From Rutidosis leptorrhynchoides (lineage: Eukaryota; Streptophyta; Magnoliopsida; Asterales; Asteraceae), in contig NC_092340.1 in assembly GCF_046630445.1 (NCBI RefSeq), positions 16,532,001 through 16,596,000 of the forward strand: a stretch of 64,000 nt of DNA, written 5' to 3'. Numbering within the stretch: the stretch's first letter is position 1; each line of letters begins with the position of its first letter. Of this stretch, positions 35,203-47,119 are shown piece by piece. The position numbers and the translations under genes were made by a program. The notes beneath the pieces are model-generated. The model was given only the letters and a program-made list of their open reading frames with translations. It was not told the DNA's origin and ran no database searches.

Positions 35203-36915
35203 CTAAATGATAAGGAGTTTTAGCAATGGGAGTAGCTCCCGGAACCAACTCGATGCGAAATTCGACTTGTCTTTCCGCCGGAACACCCGGTAACTCATCC
35301 GGAAAAACTTATTCAAACTCATTAACCACCGGAATTTTACGAATGGGTGATGGCTCGTCACGAGTATCAACTACATGAGCAAGATAACATACACCACCAC
35401 TCTTGAGAAAACGTCGCGCCCGTGCATAAGTGCATAATGGTACGAGTCTTCTTCGTTTATCACCATGAATAATCAACTCTCCCCCACTTGGGGTTCTCAC
35501 ACGAATGAATTTATCATGGCATGCAATATCGGCTCTATAACGATCGAGCCAATCCATACCAACAACAATATCAAACTCACCCAAAGTCATCGGAATGAGA
35601 TCAATTTTAAACGTTTCGGTACCAAACACAACATTACAACCTTTACACACATCAACCCTTAGCACCGTCTTATCATCCGCTATTTCAACTTCTACCGGAT
35701 GACTTAACTTAGCTAGCGGTTTGTTAAGCTTAGATACAAATCGAGGCGACACAAAAGACAAATTAGCACCGCTATCAAATAATATCTTTGCCGGATTAGA
35801 GTTAACCATGAAAGTATCTGAGACAACTTCGTTCGATAGCTTAGCTTCGTCATTGGTCATCAAATAATTTCGACCCCTAGCCGTACCCACCGCCTTCTCT
35901 AGCCGCTTAACATTATCATTGCGCAACTCGGGACACTCGGGCCTCTTGTGCCCTTCTTTACCACAATTGTAACATGTAACCTTGTTTGGCGCATTTGGAC
36001 AATAACGAGCCATGTGTCCTTTTTGCCCACAAGTATAGCAAGTGACCACATGACCACCGGAACCACCCTTCTTTACGCTATTAACACTTTCGGAGCCCTT
36101 CTTGTTTTTTTGTTGGAAAAATTCGATTGACTCGGATTCTCGAACTTCCTCTTACCAAAAGTAAAACCACCCTTTCTTAACACGAGCGCCTCAAAACCTT
36201 TGGCCATATTGAACAACTCGTCAAAGCTCTTCACCACATTCACGCTAATCTTCTCTTGATAATTATCATTCAAGATTCTATAGAAATCTTCCTTCAACAT
36301 CTTATCATTCCCGACATACTCCGAGAAAAATTGGGTCTTGGACAAATACACGGATTTGAGAGTGTTCAAATCCATCGACCCTTGCCTCAAGGAACGTAAC
36401 TCGTCCTTAAGCCTAGTAAGATCGGCCGAAGTTCGGTATTCATCGAAAAACTCCGCCTTGAACTCGTCCCAAGTAAAATCCATGCATTGTTCTTCACCAT
36501 AGACTTGGATTTTCGCGTCCCACCATAACTTAGCATCACCTCTTAACATGCTACTACCATACCTCGCCTTTTTATCAAGAGGGCATTCACAAGTTCGAAA
36601 AGCCCCCTCCATATCGGAGATCCAACGGGCACTCTTAAGTGGGTCTCGTTCACCATCGAAGGTGGGAGGTTGAGTGTCCTTGAAATTCTTATAAAAGAAG
36701 TCCCGTCTCCCCACATTATCCCCTTGTAGAACAAGCTTAACTTGTTCCATAACCACATTAACTAGTTGCTCGTCAATCGTATCTAGAAACATCTTCTTAA
36801 CGTCTTCGAGAAACTCTGCTTTTTGACGTTTAAAGATGGCCTCAACTTTGGCCGTGAATTCGGGGTCCTCGCTCGTGCCCCCATTATCAGTGTCGTGTCC
36901 ATTTCTCATCTTCAT
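35203..36915 (-). mobile_element. gag and protease of outer gypsy element
   Basis: Gag begins near 36915 (MKMRNGHDTDNGGTSEDPEF) with GDAKLWWDAKIQVYG and the usual gypsy gag helices. Two CCHC knuckles (CYTCGQKGHMARYC, CYNCGKEGHKRPEC) and an aspartic protease (ILFDSGANLSFVSP, IVVGMDWLDRYRADI) follow. The region is broken in about one place inside gag, and its junction to RT is split by the solo LTR. Confidence 0.9.
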
Positions 36916-37279
36916 TCTATAAAACGAAAGAGGTTAAACAACGAATGAAAGACATGACACGCATATATATACATATACACTTTACCACCCCATCTTGCTC
37001 CACAATCGTCGTACATCGCTCGTTTGACACGATTTGCACCCGTAATAATGGTAGCTAGTCATTGCTACGCGAGCACGTCGCATTAACTCATTAGTACAAC
37101 GTCTATCTCGCTCGATGATTACAACTACAACACAAAACAATTAGTGCAAGGTTAAATCACATAAACCTAAGCATTAACAATTCCCGATCCGACCCGAAGT
37201 CCTACAAGTTCCGCATAAAGCGCACACACAATAAAGTCTAAGTCTAGGCACCTATCTAAAGTCGCCTAAATCCCTTAGA

Positions 37280-37297
37280 CCATGCTCTGATACCACT
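37280..37297 (-). other. Primer-binding site of outer gypsy element
   Basis: Minus-strand AGTGGTATCAGAGCATGG directly beside the LTR, a tRNA-Met-type site. Confidence 0.8.
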
Positions 37298-39485
37298 TGA
37301 AACAACCCAACCCGAATTCCATACGATAATTTTTTTTTTTTAAATAATACACATTTACGCGCCAATTAAATATGTAAGCCATTCCACAAGTTCCATTTAA
37401 ACGTACAACAATTTAAATGTTTACAAAAGGCACGAAGGCCATTAATTAAGTTTAATACAAGTTCGACCCACTACAAATGATAGTTTATAATCCAAACGAC
37501 ACTTCGAGCATGGTTTGGGACTAAACTACCCAAAACGTTAGGCCAACTTCAAAGCTCCAACAAAACATCATCAAGGGACACCTAATGCCCGATAACCCCT
37601 TTGCCCTTATCCACACCTGCATCTAAAAAGATATACAACGAGAGGGGTAAGCTAATGCTTAGTGAATGCAATAATTATACATGTTCATATATAACCTACT
37701 TATTTGCAACCACTTACGCAACCCCGCATACAAGCTAGCAATACGACAACCATGCAAACATCATGCATAAACTACTATCCACAATTCACAAGAAGCTAGC
37801 AACACCAATATATAGTTCAATATTAAATATGCTAATACCAAATTCACACAACCATGGTTAACCAATAGTAAAAGGAATGGTACTCGAATTTCTCATCGGT
37901 GTTCATAACAACCGTTAGTTTACAAAACATATATCACCAACCCTTGGACAACACATATCCGTTCATAAGATTGTTAGTGTATAACACATATATCACCAAC
38001 TTGGACAACACATATCCATTTATAACACCGTTAGCGTACAACACATATATTACTAACTTGGACAACACATATCCGTTCATAAATCGTTAGTGTACAACAC
38101 ATATATCACTAACTAGGACAACACATATCCTTACGTACAAATAAACACATCATATACGTAAAAGTATACTTATTCCACTCACCTTGACACAAGGATGATG
38201 ATTAAGCACGTCCGAACTTCAAGGCAATGTACCTAATTCATTAAGTACACATTCAATCACACAACTAATGAAATTAACCACAATACTTACACTTGAGCAT
38301 TTAATGACCCAATTTGCATTAAATGACTCAACTACACCACAACCGCCCATAAATGACCAAGACTCATATTAAATCACTAAGGCTAGTGATTTAAATTCTA
38401 CTAAGATCATCTAACATAACTTAGGGTAATTCATACCCAATTAGGTCAACTAGTACTCATTTGACCCATTTTAAATACTTAGACTCACAATCGAGTCAAA
38501 CTTACCCATTAACAATTCTTTCATCAATTTGAAAGTGTATTAGTGACTAACAACACCATTTAACACTTACAACCTCAAATCATAAGACCAAACCCTAGGT
38601 TATGGCTATTAGGGTTTACTTTCAACAATCTAACCCAAAATCCACCCATTTAACCCTCAAATGGGTCACACAAATTCCAAATGAACAAACCCTAGCATAA
38701 ACCAATTAAAACTCAAAACATAGAGTTAAAACTTACCAACACTATCCACTTGTAGCTAAGGACAAGGAGAACAACTTTAATTCTTGCTCCAAAGATCAAC
38801 TCTCAATCTTTCACTCTCAAATCTCACTTTTAATCCAAATGGGTTTTATGTTTTGGAAGAGAAAATGGAAAGAAAAGAGAAAAGAAAATGAATTAAATGG
38901 ATAAGTGGTGGAGATTTAATGCTCCCATCAGATCTACACGTCAAATTACCAAATTGCCCCTTAAAATTACTTAAAATGGGCTAAGTCCGAAATCTGTCCA
39001 GCAGGATTGTCGCGGCGCGGCTCTATTTGTCGCGGCGCGACGTATAAAGGGAAATCCGACCCTTCTTAGCAGGCCTCCTGACTTCAGTTTTGCTTGAGAT
39101 GCCGCGGCGCGGCGAACAACGTGCACAAGTGATCTATTTAAACCCCTTCCTGACTCTGGTTTGCGTTTATTGTCGCGGCGCGACTATGGTCATCGCGGCG
39201 CAGCTTAAGGCTGCACCTGACCAGCTCGACAACCTTAAACAAATTTCCGATTTAATTAATTTGTACATTCCATTCCCGGTTCCTATATCCACCTAGCCTT
39301 CAACAATAGTCTCACAAGACTTAACGCTATCAAAACCCATGTATATACTTGTACATGCACACATTCTCAAATATATATATATCTACACATACATCTATAC
39401 ATTTACACATAAACTAACGGGTTACAAACGTACTAATGATTAAGTATGTACCTTTAGATATGTACGGGAAAAACGGGATGTTACA
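37298..39485 (-). repeat. 5' LTR of outer gypsy element
   Basis: 2,188 bp, partner of 18185-20450. It keeps clean CG palindromes GTCGCGGCGCGAC at 39029-39041 and 39172-39184, with a TTTAAATAG TATA-like site between them on the minus strand (about 39139-39148). Confidence 0.93.
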
Positions 39486-39847
39486 CAAACCCACTTACAA
39501 TAAACGAAAATAATTGATGTATATGAAGAAACTAGCAAAAATGATAAAGACAAGTGAATTTAATGAGGTTATATGTAATCACGAATGATTACTCTAATCC
39601 CCAGCCACCAAAGAGAGTTCTTTTATTGATAAATTTTGTGGATACATGTATTAGTTACAATAAAATACTTTAATAGGCAAAACTCAACAAGGAAATAGCT
39701 TTGGGAACAAGAAAACACGTTTTTTTGGAAACTTCCCCGTCAGTCCCAAGCCGCGCCGCGCCTCCAAGGCAAAATCCGAAACAGAATTTTTTTTTCTTCC
39801 TTTTCACGTTTCGCAAATTTTTGTTTAACTCTTTTCGGACTCCAACA
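39486..39847 (-). repeat. Outer part of the 5' LTR of copia 2
   Basis: The minus-strand start TGTTGGAGTCCGAAAAGAG at 39847 matches the start of the 3' LTR near 16168 (TGTTGGAGTGCGAAGCGAG). Shared TTCCCCGTCAGxCCCAAG and ACGTTTC(G/A)CAAAT segments confirm it. The LTR was split by the outer gypsy element, and its other end is at 18128-18184. Confidence 0.75.
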
Positions 39848-40138
39848 GGTGGTTTAGTCCTCTGGTATCTAGTTGATCTGATGTAAAAAGTTATGAAACT
39901 AACACAATCAAACTTATATATTGAAACTTAAAATTTTCAATTTGAAATGGATTTATAAACAAATATTGTATCATTTAACTTAAAAAAAGTTACGTATTCA
40001 CCAGGTCAACCCCTTTTCAAAACAAAAGATAAAAAGTCAATTATGATTTTCATCCCAATTCCCCAATCACAATTAGTCAAAATTAGGGTTAGGGTTTTAC
40101 AGTAGTCTTGTCTCTGTCCTTCATCACATTCTACTAAC
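39848..40138. other. SINE 3' remnant and upstream region of the U-box gene
   Basis: GGTGGTTTAGTCCTCTGG at 39848 matches the 3' part of the SINE copies at 58844-58947 and 46096-46320, so copia 2 landed in a SINE. The rest is AT-rich 5' flank of the next gene; I see no clear TATA box. Confidence 0.5.
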
Positions 40139-42499
40139 ATGGCTTCTGAAGAGATCTCTTTAGTCCTCTCACACTGTCCAAATAACCACCCGCAGCTCCT
40201 CTTCCAAGACGATTCCATCTCACCATTCCGCCGCAATCCACCGCAACACCCCCACCATCTCACCGTAAACACAATTAACAACAACAGTAACAATGATAGA
40301 ACCACGCGTGAGCTAACTGGTTTTATCGAGCATCAAAACCGACACTATCAACCACAATCCACTACTGAATTCCGCTCCGAAACCGGCCCGGTTTATGACC
40401 GTGGTAGCCATGGCTGGGAGCCCAGAAATGGGCCGCATTCAAGTTCTGATGGATCCGATAGCGATGATAATGATAATGATAATGATGAAGATGAAAAAAG
40501 TAACGTTAGTAAAAATAGCATTCATGAAAAAAATGGTAATGGAAAAAGGAATAATATTTCTTCAACCGGTAAGTTTGAATTTAGACGCTGTGTTCGGTTA
40601 AGTTCATTTTCACAGTTTACTGGATCATTTATAATCTGGAGAGACCAGTATTTCTAGGTTTAACTACAAACGAGCTTATTAGGTTCAGCTTATAGCTTAT
40701 TCAAATTCAAAAGATCATATTAATTGCTTTTCCAAATTTGAAGTCCTGAAATTAAATTATCTGATATTGTGACATTGAAGATAACTGTTATGGTGCCAGG
40801 TATTGATGTGAGATCGAGTTCGACTGAGAGTCAGTTGCAAACACAGTTATGTCAGTACCAGAATGCTATAACAGTTGCAGACCCAGGCGGTGAATTGTAC
40901 TACTCTCAGCATATTAATGGGGTGGAGGGTTCAGGAAGTGGTATTAAAGATGTGTTGATTGATAATGGTTGTGGATTTAGTGGACGAAAAGATGTTTCGA
41001 GTTCTAGTGGATCAGGGGATTCCTTGAGGACGATACTCTCGGATCCGTTGACGTAAGTTCAAGCAAGTTCTTTTCTGTTTTTGTGGTCATTGTATCAGTA
41101 TTCAGTATATTTGGTGATGCATCATTATGGTTTTATGTTTGTGCAGAGGTGTTCTTATGGATGATGCTATGATATTACCTTGCGGCCATTCTTTTGGTAG
41201 CAGTGGAATGCAATATGTTATGAGGGTGGTGAGTGGTGCAAACCTTGATATTATGATTTTAGTTATTGGTCCTTGAATCCTGTTATTATGCTTCATTGGC
41301 TTTCTTTACTTTTTGTTTCTCTAGCATACATTTTTGACATGTACAAATATCATTGAATAGGCTATGGTTATGTTAGGAGGTTTCATTATTACATATATCA
41401 GTCATTAATCGCTGAAATAAATACTTTCTAAATTATGTACTTACTTTATTATTTGTTCAATACATTTCCAGAGAGCATGCTACACATGTTCACAGCCTGT
41501 ATCGGAAGGATCAGTTGCTCCAAATCTATGTAAGGAATTTATCTATTATGTTTATAATGTATTAAATCTACTACTTCATTTTTAATTACTCCATAAATGC
41601 TTAAATTTATCTACTTTTCTGCTATACAGGGTTTATTTGAATATCTATACATATAGTGATTAACATGCACTAAAATATTGAGTATAAAGAATCTGAATCT
41701 GTCAAATTCGGCAGTATATCCATATATATTTTTCTTCAAGTCTGTTTGTTTGTGTAGCTCTGCAAACCGCCGTTCAAGCATTCCGTAGGGAAGAAGAGTT
41801 GCAAATTTACCGTGTCTCTAAAAGAAGAAACATATCAGACAAGGTTTATATCGATATATTTCAAAGATTGTTATTCGCGAGAAACCAATCATGAATTCCT
41901 GATGTAATTCAAGTGTTCTTGGCTCATGCAGGATAGAAGTACGTATGGTGATATAGCTTTCGCAGACCAATCTAGGGGCCGCGGCGTTCAATTTCCATTT
42001 TGTGTGACTGAACGCGTAATTATCAAGGTTATTATTAAATTTGCTTTTTTAGTTCCATTTATTGTATTTAATTTATTTAATGTATAGCTTCTGATATTTA
42101 AGATTTTGTTCCAGGGTAATAAAAGGACGCCTCCCCGCTTTGTTGGTCGTGAAGCCGTTGTAATGACTCAGTGCTTAAACGGATGGTTAGTATCTTTTCC
42201 ATTGTCTATAGCTTACATAGTTGTTCCTGTTAGTTTTATATTTGTTTCATGAGAAATTCAGTATTTAAATATCTATTATCTATTCAAACTTATAAAAAAC
42301 CTGCCATCGGTTAATCTGAGACCATTGATAATGGTAATAATTGGATATATCTTTTATATCTGTTGCACACAGGTGTGTTGTGAAGACGCTTGATAATGCG
42401 GAAAGTGTTAAACTACAATATCGGTCTCTAGCGAAAGTTCAAGATTCTCAGTCCTCAAACATAGCTTCAAGTAAGATATCGACACCAAATTGGCTCTAG
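40139..42499 (+). CDS. PUB62: U-box domain protein, PUB62-like, 8 exons, 400 aa
   Basis: The coding exons are 40139-40568, 40800-41052, 41147-41228, 41472-41529, 41758-41843, 41932-42027, 42115-42185 and 42373-42499. All introns are GT-AG and the phases join without breaks. Residues 1-215 are disordered (His/Pro/Asn, then an acidic DSDDNDNDNDEDE run near 115). The U-box-like domain is at about 218-290 (LMDDAMILPCGHSFG, ACYTCSQPVSEGSVAPNLSL, AVQAF). A conserved C-terminal region at about 337-385 (RFVGREAVVMTQCLNGWCVV, KTLDNAESVKLQYRSLAK) is what marks Arabidopsis PUB62/63 relatives. U-box proteins are E3 ubiquitin ligases that bind an E2 through a RING-like fold without zinc; substrates are unknown here. 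It is tail to tail with the next gene. A GTAAG within the last exon (42471) could allow another 3' end. Confidence 0.88.
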
Positions 42500-42921
42500 C
42501 AAGTCTCCTATTCGGGACACAACTTGACCCTTGGTGGGTGTATGATATATAGTAATAGATATATAGATATATATCGCCCCTTTCAGTTTTGCTGTGTTTA
42601 TATAAATCTAGATGTGCAGTTCGAATGTAGTAATATACAGGTGCTGATATTTTAGAAAGTTTTTGATACCAAAAGTTAATGAAATATGATATTGTAAGAG
42701 TTACTTATATGAAGACATTGCTTCCTTTTAAATCCCTGTGTATACAACTAGGTTTTAGTGAAAATTATTAAAATTACAAATTTATACGTTAATTTTTTTT
42801 CCATTTTCAGGTTCGAAACAAAATTGACACTAATATGATATGCTTTAACAATTAAGCATCCAAATACTGGTTTATTTATACTGTAATTTACATCTAAAAC
42901 TGTACAAGATTCAATCAAGTT
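42500..42921. other. Intergenic region between converging genes
   Basis: AT-rich shared 3' flank of the U-box gene (+) and the 218-aa gene (-). No other gene is seen. Confidence 0.7.
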
Positions 42922-43578
42922 TCATTCTACCAGCCAACCACTTTTCAACTGCGAGAATGCAGATTCAGTTAAATTCTTCACCTTCATCAAACAATAATGA
43001 CTGCAAATAAACCCTAATCCATCAACGCTACTCGTTTTCAACAAATAACATGCCGATTTACATCCATCTTTTTCGTTAACTTTACCTTGAACCAACAATC
43101 CAAATGCCCTAGTTCCACCTTCTCTATTCATCTCTTCTACAAGTATAATTGCATCCGGTGAACACGATCTCTCCTTGATCACAGTCGGCCACCTTTCACT
43201 TTTCACAGCCTTCTCAGTTATCACCTCACCATTATCATATATATAAACTAGTAACGGTGCTTGTGTTATATTCTTCATAATTTCCTTAACAGAACATCGA
43301 ACCCACTCCTCAAATTTGTCCGTACCATCATCACTAAAATGTATCTCATCATTTACAATATTGTTAACCGGCGCTTGATCTGCAACTATAGAAGACGGAA
43401 ATTGATCTGATATAACTGCTTTCGCAGCATACATTCTTGGATACCGGATTTTAGAATCAAGGTTAAGGTTTGAGAGAGAATGAAAGCGGTTAAGTGCTGA
43501 AATTGAATCCTCGCCTTTGTCGACGAATGCAGGGGCAGTAGACTTGCTAAGTGAGTAACGATCACCGGAACATGCCAT
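42922..43578 (-). CDS. Uncharacterised plant protein, 218 aa, intronless
   Basis: A single open frame. The N-terminal third is Ser/Ala-rich and poor in acidic residues at first (MACSGDRYSLSKSTAPAFVD), which could be an organelle-targeting segment, but this is weak. From about residue 85 it is compact and looks like a folded domain: KFEEWVRCSVKEIMKNITQA, PLLVYIYDNGE, PDAIILVEEM, AFGLLVQGKVN, CYLLKTSSVDGLGFICSHYC, and the ending FSQLKSGWLVE. This resembles a plant-specific family of unknown function that I know only by sequence look, so I give no symbol. It faces the bZIP gene head to head and converges with the U-box gene. It is the right length for a complete gene. Confidence 0.75.
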   Translation of the reverse strand: MACSGDRYSLSKSTAPAFVDKGEDSISALNRFHSLSNLNLDSKIRYPRMYAAKAVISDQFPSSIVADQAPVNNIVNDEIHFSDDGTDKFEEWVRCSVKEIMKNITQAPLLVYIYDNGEVITEKAVKSERWPTVIKERSCSPDAIILVEEMNREGGTRAFGLLVQGKVNEKDGCKSACYLLKTSSVDGLGFICSHYCLMKVKNLTESAFSQLKSGWLVE

Positions 43579-44011
43579 CGCTTATCGTGAAATTTAATCT
43601 CGGTTGCTTGTATGTAGAGGAATCATAAAAACAATGCTTTTTTAGACGTTTTGTTATAACATGGCAATTTAACTGGAAAAATGACCTCAAACTGACAAGC
43701 CAAATAACAAACGGAATCTACATTTTTGGAAAATTACTCAATATTTAATAGTTAACAATCCGTAACTACGAAGCCCATAAATGGCCCATTTTGAGTAGTA
43801 TCGATAACCATTTAAAGCCCAAAAAGTTTTTTAAAGTACCCATCGGGTCATAAAAGAGTCAACCCGAATTACCAAATGAGATCCAGATTCCGGACGTCCC
43901 CCTTATTCTGCTTCAGACAAGCAAACAAACTGAAAAAACACATACATTCACGATTTTATAGAGAGTATAAGAAAGTGAAGAAGAAGAAAACTATACGCAA
44001 CTGTATTCAAA
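43579..44011. promoter_or_regulatory. Shared divergent promoter region, 433 bp
   Basis: The start codons of the 218-aa gene (-) and the bZIP gene (+) are 433 bp apart, so this region must hold both promoters and 5' UTRs. The bZIP 5' UTR near 43900-44011 is A-rich (AGAAAGTGAAGAAGAAGAAA). No clear TATA box is seen on either strand. Confidence 0.6.
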
Positions 44012-45793
44012 ATGCAAGATTCTTCAAAACCGAAAAATGCGCCACCGTTTCCGTTTAGGCCGTCTCATCACCGGCGAGCACATTCCGAGATGAACTTCCG
44101 GTTACCGGACGATCTAGATCTAGCTTCAGATCCGTACGACGGACCTTCTGGAAGCTTCGAAGAATTCGGAGCTGAAGAAGACCTGTTTTCTACTTATATG
44201 GATATTGAGAAGCTCGGATCTAGCTTGAACGACGACGCCGTTTTGAATAATAATGCTGGTGGAGGTGACGGAGACGGCGTTGACGGAGATAAGAGTAATA
44301 GTAGACCTAGACATAGGCATAGTAATTCGGTTGATAATTCAAGTTTTTTAAATGAAAGTATTGAAGCTAAGAAAGCAATGGCTCCTGAAAAACTTGCTGA
44401 ATTGTGGACACTTGATCCGAAACGAGCTAAGAGGTAATATTAGTAATTTGATGTGGATCTTTACACAAATTAATGCCTTAATTTGATATAATTGAGCTTA
44501 CTTCAATTATGATAGCTTAAGCTTACATTTGAATTTCGGTTTTTGAAATTTTGTATTAGCCACTAGGTGAATCATAATTCGTTGAATTTATCTGTTAATA
44601 GGTACATATGTGTAGTTAAGATTTAAATGAATCTATTTAAATGTAGCAGAAGACTTTGTGACGATTATATAGTGCTTTTCCTTCCCAAATCTACGGATTA
44701 GTAGCTTTATTGCATTAAGTTAGTCCGTTTTGTTGTGAAAGCATAAATTGATACAGAGAACTTATGGTAGCTTAATAAAAAATGGTCCAATTGATAGGAT
44801 AAGTGGTGAAGGGTCATCAGTAAACCTTCCCTAAGAGAAATGGTGCATTTCATGATTTAGTTCATTTAAAACATTGAGTATTGAGAGATTTAGATTATCT
44901 AGTTCCTTATAATATACAGGATTTTGGCAAATCGACAATCCGCCGCGCGTTCGAAAGAGAGGAAGGCGCGTTATATGTCTGAACTTGAGAGGAAAGTTCA
45001 GACCCTGCAAACTGAAACAACCACCCTTTCAGCACAACTGACATTGTTCCAGGTCAATATTTAAACCTTCCATTTATGTAAATTTGTTCAATTCTCCATC
45101 GCATTAATTACGCCTTTCTATAATGAAAGTTAAACGAACTTCAACTTGATAAGTATGCGTGTAACTTTGTATTCACTCGTTTAAACATGCTCAGTTGTAT
45201 GGCCTTTAGTTTTGAAGTTTTTATTTCTTTATACAGAGAGATACGACTGGCTTGTCTTCTGAAAAAACAGAACTTAAGCTTCGGTTACAAGCTATGGAAC
45301 AACAAGCTCGTTTACGTGACGGTAAAGTTCCTAAAAACATTCCTATTTTTCTTTGATTTGTGTACTACCATGCTCAAATTTTGATTGTAAAACTTTTGAA
45401 GATTTGAATTCCCAATAACGATCCAACAAAATGATCCAACTCTTTGTAAATACAGCTCTAAATGAAGCACTGAAACAAGAAGTTGAAAATCTAAGAATAG
45501 CAACAGGAGAAATAGCAAGGTGTTCAGATGGTTACAATTTTGGGATGCACCAAGTTCCCTACAACCAATCAAACTTCTTTGCGAACCATCAACAGTCTGA
45601 GCAACAGCAATACCAAAACACGCACCTGTCCAATATGTCAAACAACCACCACCAACACCATCAATTTGAAACACTACAACAGGACCCACTTGGCCGATTT
45701 CAGGGGCTTGATATAAGTAACAGAGTTAATCCTCATCTTGTTAAATCTGAAGGCCCTTCAATCTCAGCCAGTGAAAGCAGCAGCACATTTTGA
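44012..45793 (+). CDS. bZIP transcription factor, group I (VIP1/bZIP18/52-like), 4 exons, 325 aa
   Basis: Exons 44012-44433, 44920-45052, 45237-45321 and 45456-45793 join in frame with GT-AG introns. Residues 20-37 hold [19 protein letters not shown], a motif of group I bZIPs that resembles a phospho-dependent 14-3-3 site. An acidic and Gly/Asp-rich region follows. The basic region is about 136-160 ([20 protein letters not shown]), with the Lys in place of the usual Arg that marks group I. The leucine zipper runs to about 220 ([38 protein letters not shown]). The C-terminus is Gln/His/Asn-rich (activation type). Known relatives are nuclear or shuttle on osmotic or touch signals and bind AGCTG-type sites (family knowledge). 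It shares a 433-bp promoter region with the gene to its left. Confidence 0.92.
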
Positions 45794-46082
45794 TTCCCAT
45801 TGTTTTCTACATTTGTTTTCCTTTAAATTCTTTTAATTGTTCATAGACCAACACCTTGTTAGTGCTTAAAACACCATTTTATTTTTAATTATTTATTTTT
45901 AACAATTTCCTCTGTGGAATCCAAGATTGTTCTTTATTGTCTTGATGGTGTATTATTTCATCTTTTCAACTAATCACAAAGATATCTGGTAATTGCAATA
46001 CAGTTTGTAATTCCATATCGTTTGTTATGTTATTTTTTTGTTTGTTTTCTGTTATGTGCGGGTTCAGTTGCGATCCAACTAT
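45794..46082. other. 3' flank of the bZIP gene
   Basis: T-rich 3' UTR and flank; nothing else seen. Confidence 0.6.
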
Positions 46083-46333
46083 AAGTTTTAGAAAACAACA
46101 TAACAACATTGCACACAAGGTTATCCCCGACCTTGAAATATACTCAAGATCGCCTTTCGCATTCGCATGCGGGGGAGGAGGGTTTTACCGGCCATGCGCT
46201 CGGAGTGATACGGGTTTCCTCTAGGGCAGCAGTTGGGGACAGGTTATGCAACTGCGAAAGATGATCGCGTGAGTGATTTAGTCGTCCAGGGTGATCCCAA
46301 ACTGCTGTTTAATAAAAAAAAAGTTTTAGAAAA
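46083..46333 (+). mobile_element. SINE with 13-bp target duplication
   Basis: AAGTTTTAGAAAA occurs at 46083-46095 and again at 46321-46333, bracketing a 225-bp body (46096-46320) that ends in an A run. The body contains GGGGGAGGAGGGTTTTACC, GATACGGGTTTCCTC, GGTTATGCAACTGCGAAAGA and GTGATTTAGTCGTCCAGGG. The last part recurs at 58885-58935 and 39848-39865. Perfect target duplication and A-tail show a retroposed short element. A Pol III box pair is not clear to me. Confidence 0.8.
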
Positions 46334-46774
46334 ATAAGAGATAATATGGCAATGTACCTGGACCTAGAGGGTGGCCTAATTGACTATGTTAGCTCAGTCA
46401 CATGATATGGTCCATTGAGACTGAACCATTATAAATGCACATGACACAGTAGTAGCACTAGCATCTCTAACATTGATGTGAAGGTTGCACCTTTATTAAA
46501 ACTTCAAGTGGGGCTGTATGTGTCTCTGGTTAGTTGCAAATATACACACCATGTTAATAACTACCCCTTGATGGCTATTGTTTCTTGTTTCCCCCACAAT
46601 ATGTCGTTATTTGATTTTTCTTGTCCACTGGACCGTTTTCAGCTCCACCTTAATATTATCCATATCATTTTCTATTTTCCCTTTTTATATAATAATATTA
46701 ACGTATAAACATATGAAGTTTTTCTTTTGCTCAGTTATTAGGGAATGACGATTATTTTTTATTTAGATGTGTGC
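46334..46774. other. Intergenic, no gene seen
   Basis: AT-rich sequence without supported features. Confidence 0.5.
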
Positions 46775-46782
46775 GCCCTAAG

Positions 46783-47111
46783 CAGTGGCGGAACAAGGAT
46801 TCGTTTTCACTGGGGCGAAAAAATATTTAGAACTGTAGCAATTTTTTTGGGCAAAATATGGAGGTTTGGGAGAAAAAATCGAGGTTTTTAGGCAAAATAT
46901 GGAGGTTTTTGGGCAAAATTTGAATGTTTTGAGGTATAATTTAAAGATTTTTGAGCAAAATTTGAAGATTTTGAGGCAAAATATATAGATTTTGGGTCCA
47001 AAAAAAATATTCACACGGGGCAAAGTCGAAAAGTACAAAAATTTTCCACTAAAATTTCAAAATCGACTAGGGGCGGACGCTCCACCCTGCCCTCACTTAA
47101 GTCCGCCCCTG
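46783..47111. mobile_element. hAT-type MITE, 329 bp, 8-bp TSD GCCCTAAG
   Basis: Terminal inverted repeats CAGTGGCGGA and TCCGCCCCTG (9 of 10 pair) are flanked by GCCCTAAG at 46775-46782 and 47112-47119. The inside has several GGCAAAATxTGxAGxTTTTG-like short repeats and no transposase. An 8-bp duplication and these ends are hAT hallmarks. Confidence 0.9.
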
Positions 47112-47119
47112 GCCCTAAG

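Larger units (their letters stand above)
18185..39485 (-). mobile_element. Outer Ty3/gypsy element with two later insertions, TSD CAAAC
   Basis: Direct LTRs at 18185-20450 and 37298-39485 are flanked by CAAAC (18180-18184 and 39486-39490). Minus-strand parts: gag and protease (36915-35203), RT (32140-31411), RNase H/integrase/chromodomain tail (22450-20451). Two insertions split it: a solo LTR (32141-35202) between protease and RT, and a gypsy element (22456-31405) between RT and RNase H. By eye the LTRs differ at about 48 of 2,180 sites (2.2%). At the usual plant rate of 1.3e-8 per site per year that is near 0.8 million years. Besides the insertions it has several breaks. Domain order and tail fit a chromovirus. 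Confidence 0.92.

Noticed and set aside
44126-44320. Minus-strand 64-codon frame
   Set aside because: Antisense shadow of bZIP exon 1.
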